Shown here: positions 10,574 through 19,875 of the stretch, in pieces
Layout of the letters: each line of letters opens with the position of its first letter
How positions within the stretch are numbered: position 1 is the stretch's first letter
Assembly (NCBI GenBank): GCA_946480015.1
Contig: CAMLIL010000009.1
Span: forward strand, 1 to 64,000
Direction of reading: 5' to 3'
DNA: 64,000 bases
Source of the DNA: an uncultured Oxalobacteraceae bacterium
GTDB lineage: Bacteria; Pseudomonadota; Gammaproteobacteria; Burkholderiales; Burkholderiaceae
Position numbers and translations under genes: made by a program
The notes under the pieces: model-generated
Told to the model about the DNA's origin: nothing
The model's input: the letters and a program-made list of their open reading frames with translations, nothing else
The model's database searches: none

Positions 10574-11680
10574 TTACTCCAGAGCGATCCGCTTCCGCTC
10601 CCGCGCCGACCGGTAGATCGCCTCGATAATCCGAATATCGCGCAGCCCTTCCTCGCCCGACACGATGGGCTCGCGATTATTAATCACACACTGCGACAAG
10701 TGATCCAGCTGCGCCGCCCATTGCGTCGCGCCCGGCCCCGGCGGCGGCTTGATCTCGGTATTGCGTCCCTCGCCCACCCATAAGCGCTGGCCGCCATACC
10801 CGGTGGCGGGCTCGAGCTCGATACGCCCCTTCTCCCCCATCAGCAGAATGTGATTCTGATTGGCGCTGTACATCGACATGCACGAGCCGATCACGCCCGA
10901 CGGAAACTCCAGCTCGAACTCGATCATGTCCTCCACCTCGCGAAAGCGCGGATCGGAACGGTCGGTAGTCTCGTGCGCATACACTGCAATCGGTTCCTCG
11001 CCGGTCATGTAGCGCGCCGCGTTCAACGAATATATGCCCATGTCCATCAGCGAACCGCCGCCACCGAGCGCCTTCTTGAGCCGCCATGTGGACGGATCGC
11101 CCTGGACAAATCCATGCTCGGACCGGAAATAGCGCAGCTTGCCAATCTCCCCCGAACGCGCGCGCCGCATCGCCTCCAGATTGTACGGCTCAAAATGGCA
11201 GCGATAGCCGATCATCAGCTTTTTGCCAGCCTGTTTGCAAGCCGCAATCATGGCCTGGCAATCAGCCACGGACGGCGCCATCGGCTTTTCGCACATGACA
11301 TGCTTGCCTGCCTTGGCCGCGCGGATCGTATATTCGGCATGCATGAACACCGGCAGGCAAACGTAGACAATATCGATATCCGGGTTATCGCGAATGCTGT
11401 CGTAATTCTGATAGCTGTAGATATTCTTCTCGGGCACCCCATACTCGGCCGCCACGCGTTTGGCCTTGGCGGCATCGCCGCTGACCAGCGCCACCAGCTT
11501 GCTATGCTGGCAGTTTTTGAACTGCGGAATAATCGTGCCCAGCCCATACCCACCCAGGCCGACAATGGCATAGCCCAGCTTGCGCCCCGGCACGTCCGCC
11601 CAGGCGGACGCCCCCGCCACGCTTGCCGCCAACGCGCCACCGGCAGCCAGTACGACATTACGCCGATTCAGATCGATCAT
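10574..11680 (-). CDS. TAT-exported Gfo/Idh/MocA-family oxidoreductase
   Basis: 368 residues. The N-terminus NRRNVVLAAGGALAASVAGASAWA has a twin arginine followed by a hydrophobic stretch and AxA-type site, pointing to TAT export. The Rossmann motif is VGLGGYGLG (about residues 40-48), and the EKP motif (CEKPMAPS) and the C-terminal alpha/beta domain of the family are complete. The closest described relatives are periplasmic glucose-fructose oxidoreductases, which carry tightly bound NADP; the substrate here is unknown. It stands alone between the toxin-antitoxin pair and the signalling operon, divergent from the latter. Confidence 0.85.
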   Translation of the reverse strand: MIDLNRRNVVLAAGGALAASVAGASAWADVPGRKLGYAIVGLGGYGLGTIIPQFKNCQHSKLVALVSGDAAKAKRVAAEYGVPEKNIYSYQNYDSIRDNPDIDIVYVCLPVFMHAEYTIRAAKAGKHVMCEKPMAPSVADCQAMIAACKQAGKKLMIGYRCHFEPYNLEAMRRARSGEIGKLRYFRSEHGFVQGDPSTWRLKKALGGGGSLMDMGIYSLNAARYMTGEEPIAVYAHETTDRSDPRFREVEDMIEFELEFPSGVIGSCMSMYSANQNHILLMGEKGRIELEPATGYGGQRLWVGEGRNTEIKPPPGPGATQWAAQLDHLSQCVINNREPIVSGEEGLRDIRIIEAIYRSARERKRIALE

Positions 11681-11932
11681 CTCCGCCCCCTCTTGTTCCT
11701 TATTTGCCCGCGAGTGTAGTACAAATGCATGGGCAAATCTGCCACATTCCCGGCATCGTGGGCGCCCACCAACACCGGGCTGTGCATATTCCGCAGCATT
11801 TACCAGTATTCAATTGGAGCGCGCTTGTCTTTGATTAAGCCGAGCGTATAATTAGTTGACCTCAGGCAATGCCGGCGCACCGACCTGCAAGCCCTGCCAT
11901 GACCCACTGTTTTTGACAGGGAAACCAAGCAC

Positions 11933-14455
11933 ATGGAGACCAAGGCCGACAGCCCCCTGATCGATCCCGCCGCATCGGGCATGCCGCCGCCCGCGCTGCT
12001 GCATGCCGCGCTGGAAGCCTGCCCGACCGGCGTGGTGCTGATCGACGCGGCGCCCGCGCGCCCGGTGGCGCTGTACGCCAATCCGGTGTTTCGCCGCATG
12101 ACCGGCGGCGCGCAGTCGGGCGAGTTGTCCGACGTGTTCGGCAGCGCGTTCGCCGCCGTCGCCGACAGTGCCTTGCGCAGCGCCCTCACCCATCGCGGCG
12201 CCGAACGCGTTACCCTGCGCGACCCCGTCAACGGCGCCTCGTTGGACCTGGCCATCAGCGCCCCCCAGCCCGGGCAATCGACCCTGCAGTGCTACCTGAT
12301 CGACGTCAGTGCCCTGGCGCGCCACCAGCAAACCATCCGTTTCCTGGCCACCCACGACGAGGTCACGGGCTTGCCCAATCGCCATGCCCTGGATGAAAAG
12401 CTGCAGGGCGCACTGACGCAGGCCAGCAAGGAAGGCGGCGCGCTGGCCTTGCTCTCGCTGTCGATCGACAAGCTCGATGCGATCAACGGCGAGCTGGGCC
12501 ACGACGGCACCGACGCCTTCCTCGCGGCGGTAGCGGTGCGCCTGACCGCCTGCGTGGGCGCGCGCGACGCCGTGCTGCGCCAGGGCGGCAACGAATTCGC
12601 CCTGCTGGTAGGCCAGATCAACAATCCGTATCTGGTGCACCAGTTGTGCACCAGGGTGCTCGACGCGCTGGCCGAGCCGCTCGATGTGGCCGGCCTGGCC
12701 AGGCGGCCGGCCTGCAATATCGGCGTGGCCTTGTACCCCGACGATGCGCTCGACGCCGCCACGCTGCTGCGCTACAGCCGCCTGGCGCTGGCCAAGGCGC
12801 GCCAGCAGGGGCATAACACCTTCGAATTGTTCGCCCTGGAAATGGATCTGCGCCTGGATGCGCGCGCCGAGATGCGCGTCGCCTTGCGCGCGGCCATCGC
12901 GCATGAGCAACTGGAACTGGTGTACCAGCCATCGGCCGATATGCGCGACGGCAGTATCTGCGCGATCGAGGCGCTGGTGCGCTGGGAGCATCCCATGTTC
13001 GGCGAGACCTGCGGCCCGCATTTCGATGCGCTGGCCGAGGATGCCGGCCTGGCCGGCGACGTCTGCGCATGGGCCTTGACGCGTGCCCTGCAAGACATCG
13101 CCGCGTGGACCGGCGCCGGCCTCACGCCGCCGCGCGTGGCCCTGAAAGTGGCGCTGGCGCAGGTGGTCGATCCGCTGTTTCCGGAACAGGTCGCGCAGGC
13201 GCTGGCCGACAGCGGCCTGGCACCGCAGCAGCTGTGCGTGGAGGTAACCGAAGCGACCCTGGTGGCCGACCCGGAAGCGGCCGCCTACACGCTCGGCATC
13301 CTGAAGGCGCTGGGCGTGTGCCTGACCCTGGACCACTTCGGCACGCACCGCAGTTCACTGAGCAATCTGAAATCGATTCCCCTCGATCTGGTCAAGATCG
13401 ACAACGCGCTGATCGCCAATCTCGACAGTGCGCCCGAGGATGCGGCCATGGTCAAGTCCCTGATCGCCATGTCGCACAACCTGGGCATCGCGGTGGCCGC
13501 GCAAGGGGTCGAAAGCGAATCCCAGTGCGATTTTCTGAGGCGCAATATGTGCGACCAGATCCAAGGAAGTTTCTTTTCGCCACCGCTGTCGACCGGCGAG
13601 CTGGCCGGCCTGCTCACCCGCGGCCACACCCTGCCCGCCCATCTGCTGCGCATCCAGCAACAGAAGCGCACGCTGCTGCTGGTCGACGATGAACCGAATA
13701 TCGTTTCCTCGCTAAAACGCCTGATGCGCCGCGACGGCTACCAGATTCTCACCGCCAACAGCGGCGCGGAAGGCCTGGACGTGCTGGCCGCCAACGCGGT
13801 CGATGTGATCGTATCGGACCAGCGCATGCCGGGCATGATCGGCGCCGACTTCCTGCGCGCAGCCAAGGAACTGTATCCGGACACGATACGCATCATGCTG
13901 TCGGGCTACACGGAATTGCAATCGGTTACCGATGCCGTCAACGAGGGCGCGATCTACAAATTCCTGACCAAGCCCTGGGACGATGAGCAATTGCGCAGCC
14001 ACATCGCGGAAGCCTTCCGGCTGAAAGAAATTGCCGACGAAAATGAACGCCTGAATCTGGAGCTGCGCACGGCCAACTACGACATGGCGATGACCAACCG
14101 CAAGATGGAAGAATTGCTGCGCCAACAGCAGCAGCAGATTTCGCGCGGCGAGGTCAGCCTGAATGTGGCACGCGAAGTGCTTCAGAACTTGCCGCTGCCC
14201 GTGATCGGCCTGGATGACGCCGGCATGGTAGCCTTCCTGAACGGCGCCGCGACCGCACTGTTCCGCAACGGCGGCGCCTTGCTGGGCAATGAGGCGCCCG
14301 TCGTGATGCCGGAACTGTTTCCGGACGGTTGGGACAGCAAGTTGAGCCACGAGGCCGTCATCGAGCAGCGCCGTTACCATGTCCTGGCCCACCCGATGGG
14401 AGAGCAATCCCAGTCGCGTGGCAGTTTGATCACCCTGAGCCGTTGCGAGGAGTAG
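11933..14455 (+). CDS. PAS - degenerate GGDEF - degenerate EAL - REC signalling protein
   Basis: 840 residues: N-terminal PAS-like segment (about 20-125), GGDEF domain (138-300), EAL domain (315-565), receiver domain (578-695), coiled coil (695-735) and a C-terminal PAS-like segment. The GGDEF signature is GGNEF. The EAL domain keeps EALVRW but shows changes at positions normally binding metal or substrate: VNLS-type asparagine becomes KVAL, DDFG becomes DHFG, and AEGVE becomes AQGVE. Catalysis of c-di-GMP synthesis or breakdown therefore looks unlikely; binding or scaffolding is more plausible. The receiver keeps its phospho-acceptor aspartate (VSDQRMPG). First gene of a coupled operon; the next gene starts 2 bases after its stop. 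Confidence 0.88.
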   Translation: METKADSPLIDPAASGMPPPALLHAALEACPTGVVLIDAAPARPVALYANPVFRRMTGGAQSGELSDVFGSAFAAVADSALRSALTHRGAERVTLRDPVNGASLDLAISAPQPGQSTLQCYLIDVSALARHQQTIRFLATHDEVTGLPNRHALDEKLQGALTQASKEGGALALLSLSIDKLDAINGELGHDGTDAFLAAVAVRLTACVGARDAVLRQGGNEFALLVGQINNPYLVHQLCTRVLDALAEPLDVAGLARRPACNIGVALYPDDALDAATLLRYSRLALAKARQQGHNTFELFALEMDLRLDARAEMRVALRAAIAHEQLELVYQPSADMRDGSICAIEALVRWEHPMFGETCGPHFDALAEDAGLAGDVCAWALTRALQDIAAWTGAGLTPPRVALKVALAQVVDPLFPEQVAQALADSGLAPQQLCVEVTEATLVADPEAAAYTLGILKALGVCLTLDHFGTHRSSLSNLKSIPLDLVKIDNALIANLDSAPEDAAMVKSLIAMSHNLGIAVAAQGVESESQCDFLRRNMCDQIQGSFFSPPLSTGELAGLLTRGHTLPAHLLRIQQQKRTLLLVDDEPNIVSSLKRLMRRDGYQILTANSGAEGLDVLAANAVDVIVSDQRMPGMIGADFLRAAKELYPDTIRIMLSGYTELQSVTDAVNEGAIYKFLTKPWDDEQLRSHIAEAFRLKEIADENERLNLELRTANYDMAMTNRKMEELLRQQQQQISRGEVSLNVAREVLQNLPLPVIGLDDAGMVAFLNGAATALFRNGGALLGNEAPVVMPELFPDGWDSKLSHEAVIEQRRYHVLAHPMGEQSQSRGSLITLSRCEE

Positions 14456-14457
14456 CC

Positions 14458-14784
14458 ATGAATACGATCAGTCAACTTACCCCGCTCGACAATGCCCTGG
14501 CAGGCATGATCCTGGCCGCCGACCTGCTCGACGACAGTGGCGGCATGCTGCTGCCGGCCGGCGCCACGCTGAGCGAATCGAGCCTGAACAGCCTGCGCCG
14601 GCGCGGGGTGGAAGCGGTATCGATCGTGGCCGAGGCCGAGCCGGCCGATCCTGCCGCCCTGCAAGCCTTGCGCGAGCAGCGCCGCCAGCGCCTGCAGGTG
14701 CTGTTTCGCCGCAGCGCCACCGTCGGCGCCACCCCAGCCCTGCTGGCCATCCTGGAATCCTATCGCAGCGAGCAAACCTCATGA
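14458..14784 (+). CDS. Small uncharacterised protein of the signalling operon
   Basis: 108 residues starting MNTISQLTPLDNALAGMILA; a GAGGAG site overlaps the end of the upstream gene. The segment LAGMILAADLLDDSGGMLLPAGATLSESSLNSLRRRGV resembles the short linker found after HD-GYP domains (compare LVPGMVLSRDLIS...GLMLL near the end of the REC-HD-GYP protein two genes on). It may be a free-standing version of that module. It overlaps the HDOD gene by ATGA. No catalytic motif seen. Confidence 0.75.
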   Translation: MNTISQLTPLDNALAGMILAADLLDDSGGMLLPAGATLSESSLNSLRRRGVEAVSIVAEAEPADPAALQALREQRRQRLQVLFRRSATVGATPALLAILESYRSEQTS

Positions 14785-15632
14785 GCACCGCCGCAGTGCC
14801 CAGCATGGCCGATGTCGTGCGCACCATCCGTGACCTGCCCTCGCTGCCCGCGGTGGTGGTCGAACTGCTCTCGTCGATGGAGCAGGAGGATATCGACACC
14901 CACATTTTGGCCAACAAGATTTCGCTCGACCAGTCGCTCACCGCCAAGACCTTGCGCCTGGCGAACTCGTCTTTTTACGGCATGTCGTCCAAGGTGACCA
15001 CCATTCACCAGGCCATTTCCGTGCTGGGCTTTCACAGCATCCGCACCTTGGTAACGGCGTGCTCGCTGACCGGCAGTTTCAGCCCGACCGCCATCGAGGT
15101 GTTTGATTTCAAGGCATTCTGGCGCCAGTCGGTGGCCACGGCCGTGATCGCCAAGCTGCTGGCGGTGCGCTACAAGATCAATCCCGAGACGGCGTTCACC
15201 GCCGGCTTGCTGCACGACATAGGCATGCTGGTCCTGGCAACCCGCTTTCCGCAGGACTACGCCCAGGTGCAGGCTCAACGCCGCGCCGACGATTGCTACA
15301 TCATCGAAGCCGAACAGAAAGTGTTTGGCTTGAACCATGCAAGCGTCGGCAGCGCGCTGGCGGCGCACTGGAAGTTCCCGCTGGCGATACAGAAAGCGGT
15401 CGAGCAGCACCATGACGAGCATGGTCCGACGGTCAACCTGCCGCTGGTGGTGCACGCGGCCAATACGCTGGCGCATGCGCTCGACCTGTGCGGCACCCAC
15501 GACGACCTGGCCCCGCCCATGTCGGAAGCGGTGTGGCACGCCCTGGCGCTGTCCGAGCAGGACGCCAAAACCCTGTTCGCCACCGGAGAAACGATGTTCA
15601 ACGATATGTGCACGATCCTGCTGACTCCATGA
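14781..15632 (+). CDS. HDOD-domain protein
   Basis: 283 residues with an HDOD domain over about residues 10-210: LPSLPAVVVELLSSM, ISLDQSLTAKTLRLANSSFYG, and LLHDIGMLVL. HDOD proteins lack the full metal site of HD phosphohydrolases and act in signal transduction, often next to c-di-GMP and chemotaxis genes. Overlaps both neighbours by four bases (ATGA), so synthesis is coupled across the operon. A second HDOD gene lies at 38988. Confidence 0.9.
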   Translation: MSTAAVPSMADVVRTIRDLPSLPAVVVELLSSMEQEDIDTHILANKISLDQSLTAKTLRLANSSFYGMSSKVTTIHQAISVLGFHSIRTLVTACSLTGSFSPTAIEVFDFKAFWRQSVATAVIAKLLAVRYKINPETAFTAGLLHDIGMLVLATRFPQDYAQVQAQRRADDCYIIEAEQKVFGLNHASVGSALAAHWKFPLAIQKAVEQHHDEHGPTVNLPLVVHAANTLAHALDLCGTHDDLAPPMSEAVWHALALSEQDAKTLFATGETMFNDMCTILLTP

Positions 15633-16954
15633 ACGATAGCGCAGCCAATCTGACTCTGCTGCTCGTCGATGACGAACCGAACATCCTGTCGTCGCTGCGG
15701 CGCCTGTTCCGTCCGCGCGGCTATAAAGTGCTGATGGCCGAAAGCGGTGCCGCCGGCCTGGAGATCCTCGAAAAAGAAGAAGTCGACCTGGTCATTTCCG
15801 ACATGCGCATGCCGGAAATGGATGGCGCGCAGTTTCTGGAAAAGGTACGCGAACGCTGGCCCGATACCGTCCGCTTGTTGCTGACCGGATATTCGGACAT
15901 TACCTCGATTCTTGCGGCCATCAACCGCGGCGAGATCTATCGCTACATCACCAAGCCTTGGGACGACAACGATATCCAGCTGGTGGTGCGCCACGCGCTG
16001 GAGCGGCGCACGCTCGAACGCGAAAAGGTGGCGCTGGAGGAATTGACACGCAGCCAGAACGCCGAATTGAAGGCGCTCAATGCCTCGCTGGAGGCCAAGG
16101 TGGACGCGCGCACGGCCCAGCTGCGGGCCTCGCACGATGCCACCGTGGCAGCCAATCAAAAGCTGAAAAACAGTTTCATCACCACCATCAAGATCCTGTC
16201 GAGCATGATTGAGATGCGCGGCGGAAACCTATCCGGCCATTCGCGCCGGGTGGCCGACCTGGCGCGCCGCATTGCCCTCAAGCTGGGCATGGATGCCAAG
16301 GAAGCCCAGGAAGTGTTCATTGCCGCCCTGCTGCACGATATCGGCAAGATCGGCTTCCCCGACGAATTGCTGACCATGCCCGTCAACAAGATGGTGGGCG
16401 ACCACCTCGGCATTTACCGCAAGCATCCGATCCGCGCCAGCGAACTGTTGATGCCGCTGGACGATTTGCGCGGCGTGGCGGCCATCCTGCGCGCCCAGAT
16501 GGAACGGTTCGACGGCGCTGGCTTTCCGGATGGCACGTCCGGCCTGATGATTCCACTGGGCGCGCGCATCCTGTCGCTGGCCTCGGACTTCGACAATCTG
16601 CAGATCGGCGCGCTGGTCCAGAAGCGCCTGTCGGCCGACGACGCCCGCAAGCTGATCTATGACAGTGGCGGCAAGCGCTACGACCCGTCGGTGGTGGCGG
16701 CCTTCCGCGCCCTGACCGAGGGCGACCCGCCCGAGCAGATCAGCGATGTGTCGGTGCTGTCCGGCCATCTGGTGCCGGGGATGGTGCTCTCGCGCGACCT
16801 GATCAGCCGCGAAGGCCTGATGCTGCTGTCGGCCGAACACGTGCTGGACGCGCGATTGATTGCACAGGTACAAGACTTTGAAAACAAGAGCGACGTCCGC
16901 CTGACTATCCGCATCTGGCCATTCACCCCGCCGGCCGACAAGGAGGCTTCATGA
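15629..16954 (+). CDS. Response regulator with HD-GYP-like output domain
   Basis: 441 residues: receiver domain (about 8-125, phospho-acceptor in VISDMRMPEMDG), coiled coil (130-185), HD-GYP-like domain (190-365) and a C-terminal beta segment. The HD motif (LLHDIGKIGFPDEL) and HPIRASELL are kept. The usual HHExxDGxGYP is AQMERFDGAGFPDG, losing the histidine pair, and the later metal aspartate (ARILxVAD) is ARILSLAS. c-di-GMP phosphodiesterase activity is thus doubtful. An upstream in-frame extension was rejected because the ATG at 15629 forms an ATGA overlap with the HDOD gene. Confidence 0.88.
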   Translation: MNDSAANLTLLLVDDEPNILSSLRRLFRPRGYKVLMAESGAAGLEILEKEEVDLVISDMRMPEMDGAQFLEKVRERWPDTVRLLLTGYSDITSILAAINRGEIYRYITKPWDDNDIQLVVRHALERRTLEREKVALEELTRSQNAELKALNASLEAKVDARTAQLRASHDATVAANQKLKNSFITTIKILSSMIEMRGGNLSGHSRRVADLARRIALKLGMDAKEAQEVFIAALLHDIGKIGFPDELLTMPVNKMVGDHLGIYRKHPIRASELLMPLDDLRGVAAILRAQMERFDGAGFPDGTSGLMIPLGARILSLASDFDNLQIGALVQKRLSADDARKLIYDSGGKRYDPSVVAAFRALTEGDPPEQISDVSVLSGHLVPGMVLSRDLISREGLMLLSAEHVLDARLIAQVQDFENKSDVRLTIRIWPFTPPADKEAS

Positions 16955-17490
16955 GCAAGGTAAGGCAATTGCTGCTGGTCGATGACGAGACCAATGTGCT
17001 CAATGCGCTGGTGCGCGCGCTGCGCCAGCAGCGGCCCGCCGGCGAGATGCGCATCGAGGCGTTCACCAATCCCTTCGAGGCGCTGCAGCGCTGCTGCGAG
17101 GTGGACTTCGATGTGGTCATTTCCGACTTCCGCATGCCGGAAATGACCGGCGTCGAGTTCCTGTTCAACCTCAAGGAAATCGCGCCGGCCACGGTGCGCA
17201 TGATTTTGTCGGCCTCGACCGAGTTTGAAAACGTCTCCAGCGCCATCAGCAACGCCAAGGTGTTCCGCTACATCCCCAAGCCCTGGCAGATCGAGGACTT
17301 GCAGCACAATATCGACCTGGCGCTGGCCGAGCGCGACGCGCTGCTGGAAGCGGAACGGCTGGCGCGCGAGGAACGCGCCCGTGCCGCGCAGCAGGAAGAT
17401 CCGCAAGCGCGTGAAGCGCGCCTGCTGGAGGAGGAATCGCCCGGCCTGACCCAGGTGAAATGGGGACCGAACGGCGAGATTATTTTGTAG
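16951..17490 (+). CDS. Receiver-domain response regulator
   Basis: 179 residues: a receiver domain (about 5-125; DD pair in LLLVDDETN, phospho-acceptor in VISDFRMPEM, lysine in IPKPWQ) followed by a charged helical tail. The KPW motif is shared with the two other receivers of this operon, suggesting a common origin. Overlaps the preceding gene by ATGA and converges on the histidine kinase gene with an 11-base 3' overlap; the kinase is the obvious candidate partner. Confidence 0.9.
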   Translation: MSKVRQLLLVDDETNVLNALVRALRQQRPAGEMRIEAFTNPFEALQRCCEVDFDVVISDFRMPEMTGVEFLFNLKEIAPATVRMILSASTEFENVSSAISNAKVFRYIPKPWQIEDLQHNIDLALAERDALLEAERLAREERARAAQQEDPQAREARLLEEESPGLTQVKWGPNGEIIL

Positions 17491-18802
17491 CGGGAGTCTC
17501 GGCCTGCACGGCCGGCAGGCGCACCGTGAACGTGGTGCCCTTGCCCACCGTGGAGGCCACTTCGATGCGGCCGCCGTGCTTGTTGACGATGCCGTACGAC
17601 AGCGACAAGCCCAGTCCGGTGCCGCTGCCCACCGGCTTGGTGGTGAAGAACGGCTCGAAGATGCGGTTCAGGTTTTCCGCTGGAATGCCGCAGCCCGAAT
17701 CGCTGATGGACACCCATACCATCTCGTTGTCCATGCCGGTGCGGATGGTGATCACGCCCTTGCCTTCGATCGCATGGCTGGCGTTGACCAGCAGATTCAT
17801 GAATACCTGGTTGAGCTGCGATGCCAGGCAGCGGATCGGCGGGATCTGGCCGTACTGCTTGTCCACGGTCGCCTTGTACTTGATCTCGTTGGCGACGATG
17901 TTGAGCGTGCTGTCGAGCCCATGGTGCAGATCGGCAATGCCCCATTCGTTCTCGCCCACGTGCGAAAAATCCTTGAGCGCCTGTACGATATCCTTGACGC
18001 GCTTGAGCCCATCCATCGATTCGCTCACCAGCGCCGTCACGTCTTCCTGCAGGAATTCCAGGTCGGCCTGATCGCGGATCTCGGCCACCTCGGCCTTGAG
18101 CTGGGGCGCCTTGGTGCCGATGGCCGCTTCGTAACGCTGCAGCACGCCGAACAGGGTGCCGACGTAATTTTGCAGGGTGCTCATGTTCGAATTGACGAAA
18201 CCCACCGGATTGTTGATTTCGTGCGCGATGCCGGCGGCCAGTTGACCGATCGAGGCCATCTTTTCCGACTGCAGCAGCTGGTCGTGCGCTTCCTGCAGGC
18301 GGGTAATGAGCAGTTGCTGTTCTTCCCCCTTGGTCTGCAGCACGGCTTCCATGCGCTTGCGTTCGGTAATGTCGGTCAGCGAGCCGATCACTTCCAGCGG
18401 CTTGCCGGCGTCGTCGCGCACCAGGCGCAAGGTGTCGTGCATCCACAGATAGCTGCCGTCGGCATGGCGGAAGCGGTATTCGTAGGCGCGCTGGCCTTCC
18501 ACGAACACCAGCGCCAGGCTGGAAAAGATTTGCGGGGCATCGTCGGGATGGATGTGGTCGAACCAGAAATTCGGATCGGCCACCATCTCTTCGGGGCGGT
18601 AGCCCAGCACGTGCAGGGCGTTATTGCTCACGAACGTCATCTTGAAGTCACCGCTGGGCACGGTGCAATAGATGATGGCGGGGGTGTTGTCTATGAGATA
18701 TTGCAGGCGAACCAAGGGTTCCGCTGCGGCGGCGGGCACGCTCGGTGCTGCGGGGCTGGGATCGCCGCTGAAGAAATCAAAATCCTCAAATTGCATTGCC
18801 AT
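17480..18802 (-). CDS. Soluble PAS-domain sensor histidine kinase
   Basis: 440 residues with no membrane segment. A PAS domain with PAC-type tail (about 32-150; DITERKRMEAV), a coiled coil, then a dimerisation domain with the phospho-accepting histidine H194 in GIAHEINNPVGF, an N box (NQVFMNLLVNASHAI), and G boxes DSGCGIP and GSGTGLGLSLSYGI. The HEINNP sequence is typical of the HisKA class near NtrB/PAS kinases. It faces the five-gene signalling operon, and its 3' end overlaps the last receiver gene, so it probably feeds one or more of those receivers. Confidence 0.93.
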   Translation of the reverse strand: MAMQFEDFDFFSGDPSPAAPSVPAAAAEPLVRLQYLIDNTPAIIYCTVPSGDFKMTFVSNNALHVLGYRPEEMVADPNFWFDHIHPDDAPQIFSSLALVFVEGQRAYEYRFRHADGSYLWMHDTLRLVRDDAGKPLEVIGSLTDITERKRMEAVLQTKGEEQQLLITRLQEAHDQLLQSEKMASIGQLAAGIAHEINNPVGFVNSNMSTLQNYVGTLFGVLQRYEAAIGTKAPQLKAEVAEIRDQADLEFLQEDVTALVSESMDGLKRVKDIVQALKDFSHVGENEWGIADLHHGLDSTLNIVANEIKYKATVDKQYGQIPPIRCLASQLNQVFMNLLVNASHAIEGKGVITIRTGMDNEMVWVSISDSGCGIPAENLNRIFEPFFTTKPVGSGTGLGLSLSYGIVNKHGGRIEVASTVGKGTTFTVRLPAVQAETPATK

Positions 18803-18847
18803 GATAGGCCCCTTGTCGATGTCCGATTATATGCTGCTTCGGGGCAA

Positions 18848-19255
18848 TTATCCCGCTGTCTCGTGCGCACAACAGACCTCGGCCCCGCAATCGGCCAGCA
18901 GCTGCCGCAGTATCCCACGGTGGCAGTGCCGCTCCTCCTCGCAATAACATCCCACGGAAAACGCGCTCGCGTGCGACAGCATGGCCAGCGTCTCGATCAC
19001 GTGATGGGCTTCCGGTTCGGCCATCTCGCGCCGGTAGCCTTTCTCGAACGCGTGCCAGTCCTGCTCCGTCACGGCGGCCTTGGCCAGCTTCATCAAGTCA
19101 AGCGAGGGCGCCAGGTTGGGCAGCCACACGTCGTAATAGTCGCGCGCGGCAAACTCGGCCTTGGGCACGCCGCGCGGCGGCCTGCGCACCGTGCCGATGC
19201 GCACACCTTCGCCGTGCGCCCGCGGCGTGCCAAGCCGAACGATACGGACCGCCAC
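18848..19255 (-). CDS. DUF488 family protein
   Basis: 135 residues. The C-terminal pattern GCYCEEERHCHRGIL matches the conserved Cys/His cluster of DUF488 proteins, whose function is not established. It begins 11 bases after the stop of the PfpI-like gene on the same strand, so the two are likely cotranscribed; both are families often linked with stress response. Confidence 0.82.
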   Translation of the reverse strand: MAVRIVRLGTPRAHGEGVRIGTVRRPPRGVPKAEFAARDYYDVWLPNLAPSLDLMKLAKAAVTEQDWHAFEKGYRREMAEPEAHHVIETLAMLSHASAFSVGCYCEEERHCHRGILRQLLADCGAEVCCAHETAG

Positions 19256-19266
19256 GCCCCCCCCGG

Positions 19267-19875
19267 TCAGGACGACGGCCCGCGGTCGGCGTTGAACGGA
19301 TCGATGGCGATTTCCTTGGCCAGCGCCGCGTTGAAGGCAGGCAGGTCGTCGGGTTTGCGGCTGGTGACGAGTTTGCCGTCAACGACCACTTCCTCGTCGG
19401 TCCATTCCGCGCCGGCATTGCGCAGGTCGTTTTTCAGGCTGGGCCAGCTGGTCAGGTGCCGGGCCTGGGCCACGCCGGCGTCGATCAGGGTCCAGGGGCC
19501 ATGGCAGATCGCGCCGATCGGCTTTTGCTCGGCGGCGAAGGCGCGGATGAAACCGATCGAATCGGGACTCAGGCGCAGCTGGTCGGGATTGCTCACGCCG
19601 CCCGGCAGCAGCAGCGCGTCGAATTCGCGCGGGTTGGCGTCGCGCACGTTCAGGTCGACGTCGAAGGTGTCGCCTTTATCGGTATGGTGGAAGCCCTGCA
19701 CGTGCTCGCCCGCTTCCTTGGGCGCGAGCAGCACCACGGTCGCGCCATGCTCTTCCAGATAGCTGCGCGGCGAGGTGTATTCGACCTGTTCCACGCCGTC
19801 CGTCATCAGGACCGCCACGCGCTTGCCCTGCAGGGAAATGTTGCCGTTGCCCGGTATTGAATTGTCCAGTTGCAT
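19267..19875 (-). CDS. DJ-1/PfpI family protein (YhbO-like)
   Basis: 202 residues of the class I glutamine amidotransferase-like fold. The nucleophilic cysteine is in GAICHGPWTLID, with the upstream glutamate in MTDGVEQVEYTSP. PfpI/YhbO members have been reported as proteases, glyoxalases or deglycases acting in stress protection; the precise activity cannot be told here. The first 16 residues before GKRVAVLMTDG are an unstructured-looking extension; start taken at ATG 19875. Confidence 0.9.
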   Translation of the reverse strand: MQLDNSIPGNGNISLQGKRVAVLMTDGVEQVEYTSPRSYLEEHGATVVLLAPKEAGEHVQGFHHTDKGDTFDVDLNVRDANPREFDALLLPGGVSNPDQLRLSPDSIGFIRAFAAEQKPIGAICHGPWTLIDAGVAQARHLTSWPSLKNDLRNAGAEWTDEEVVVDGKLVTSRKPDDLPAFNAALAKEIAIDPFNADRGPSS

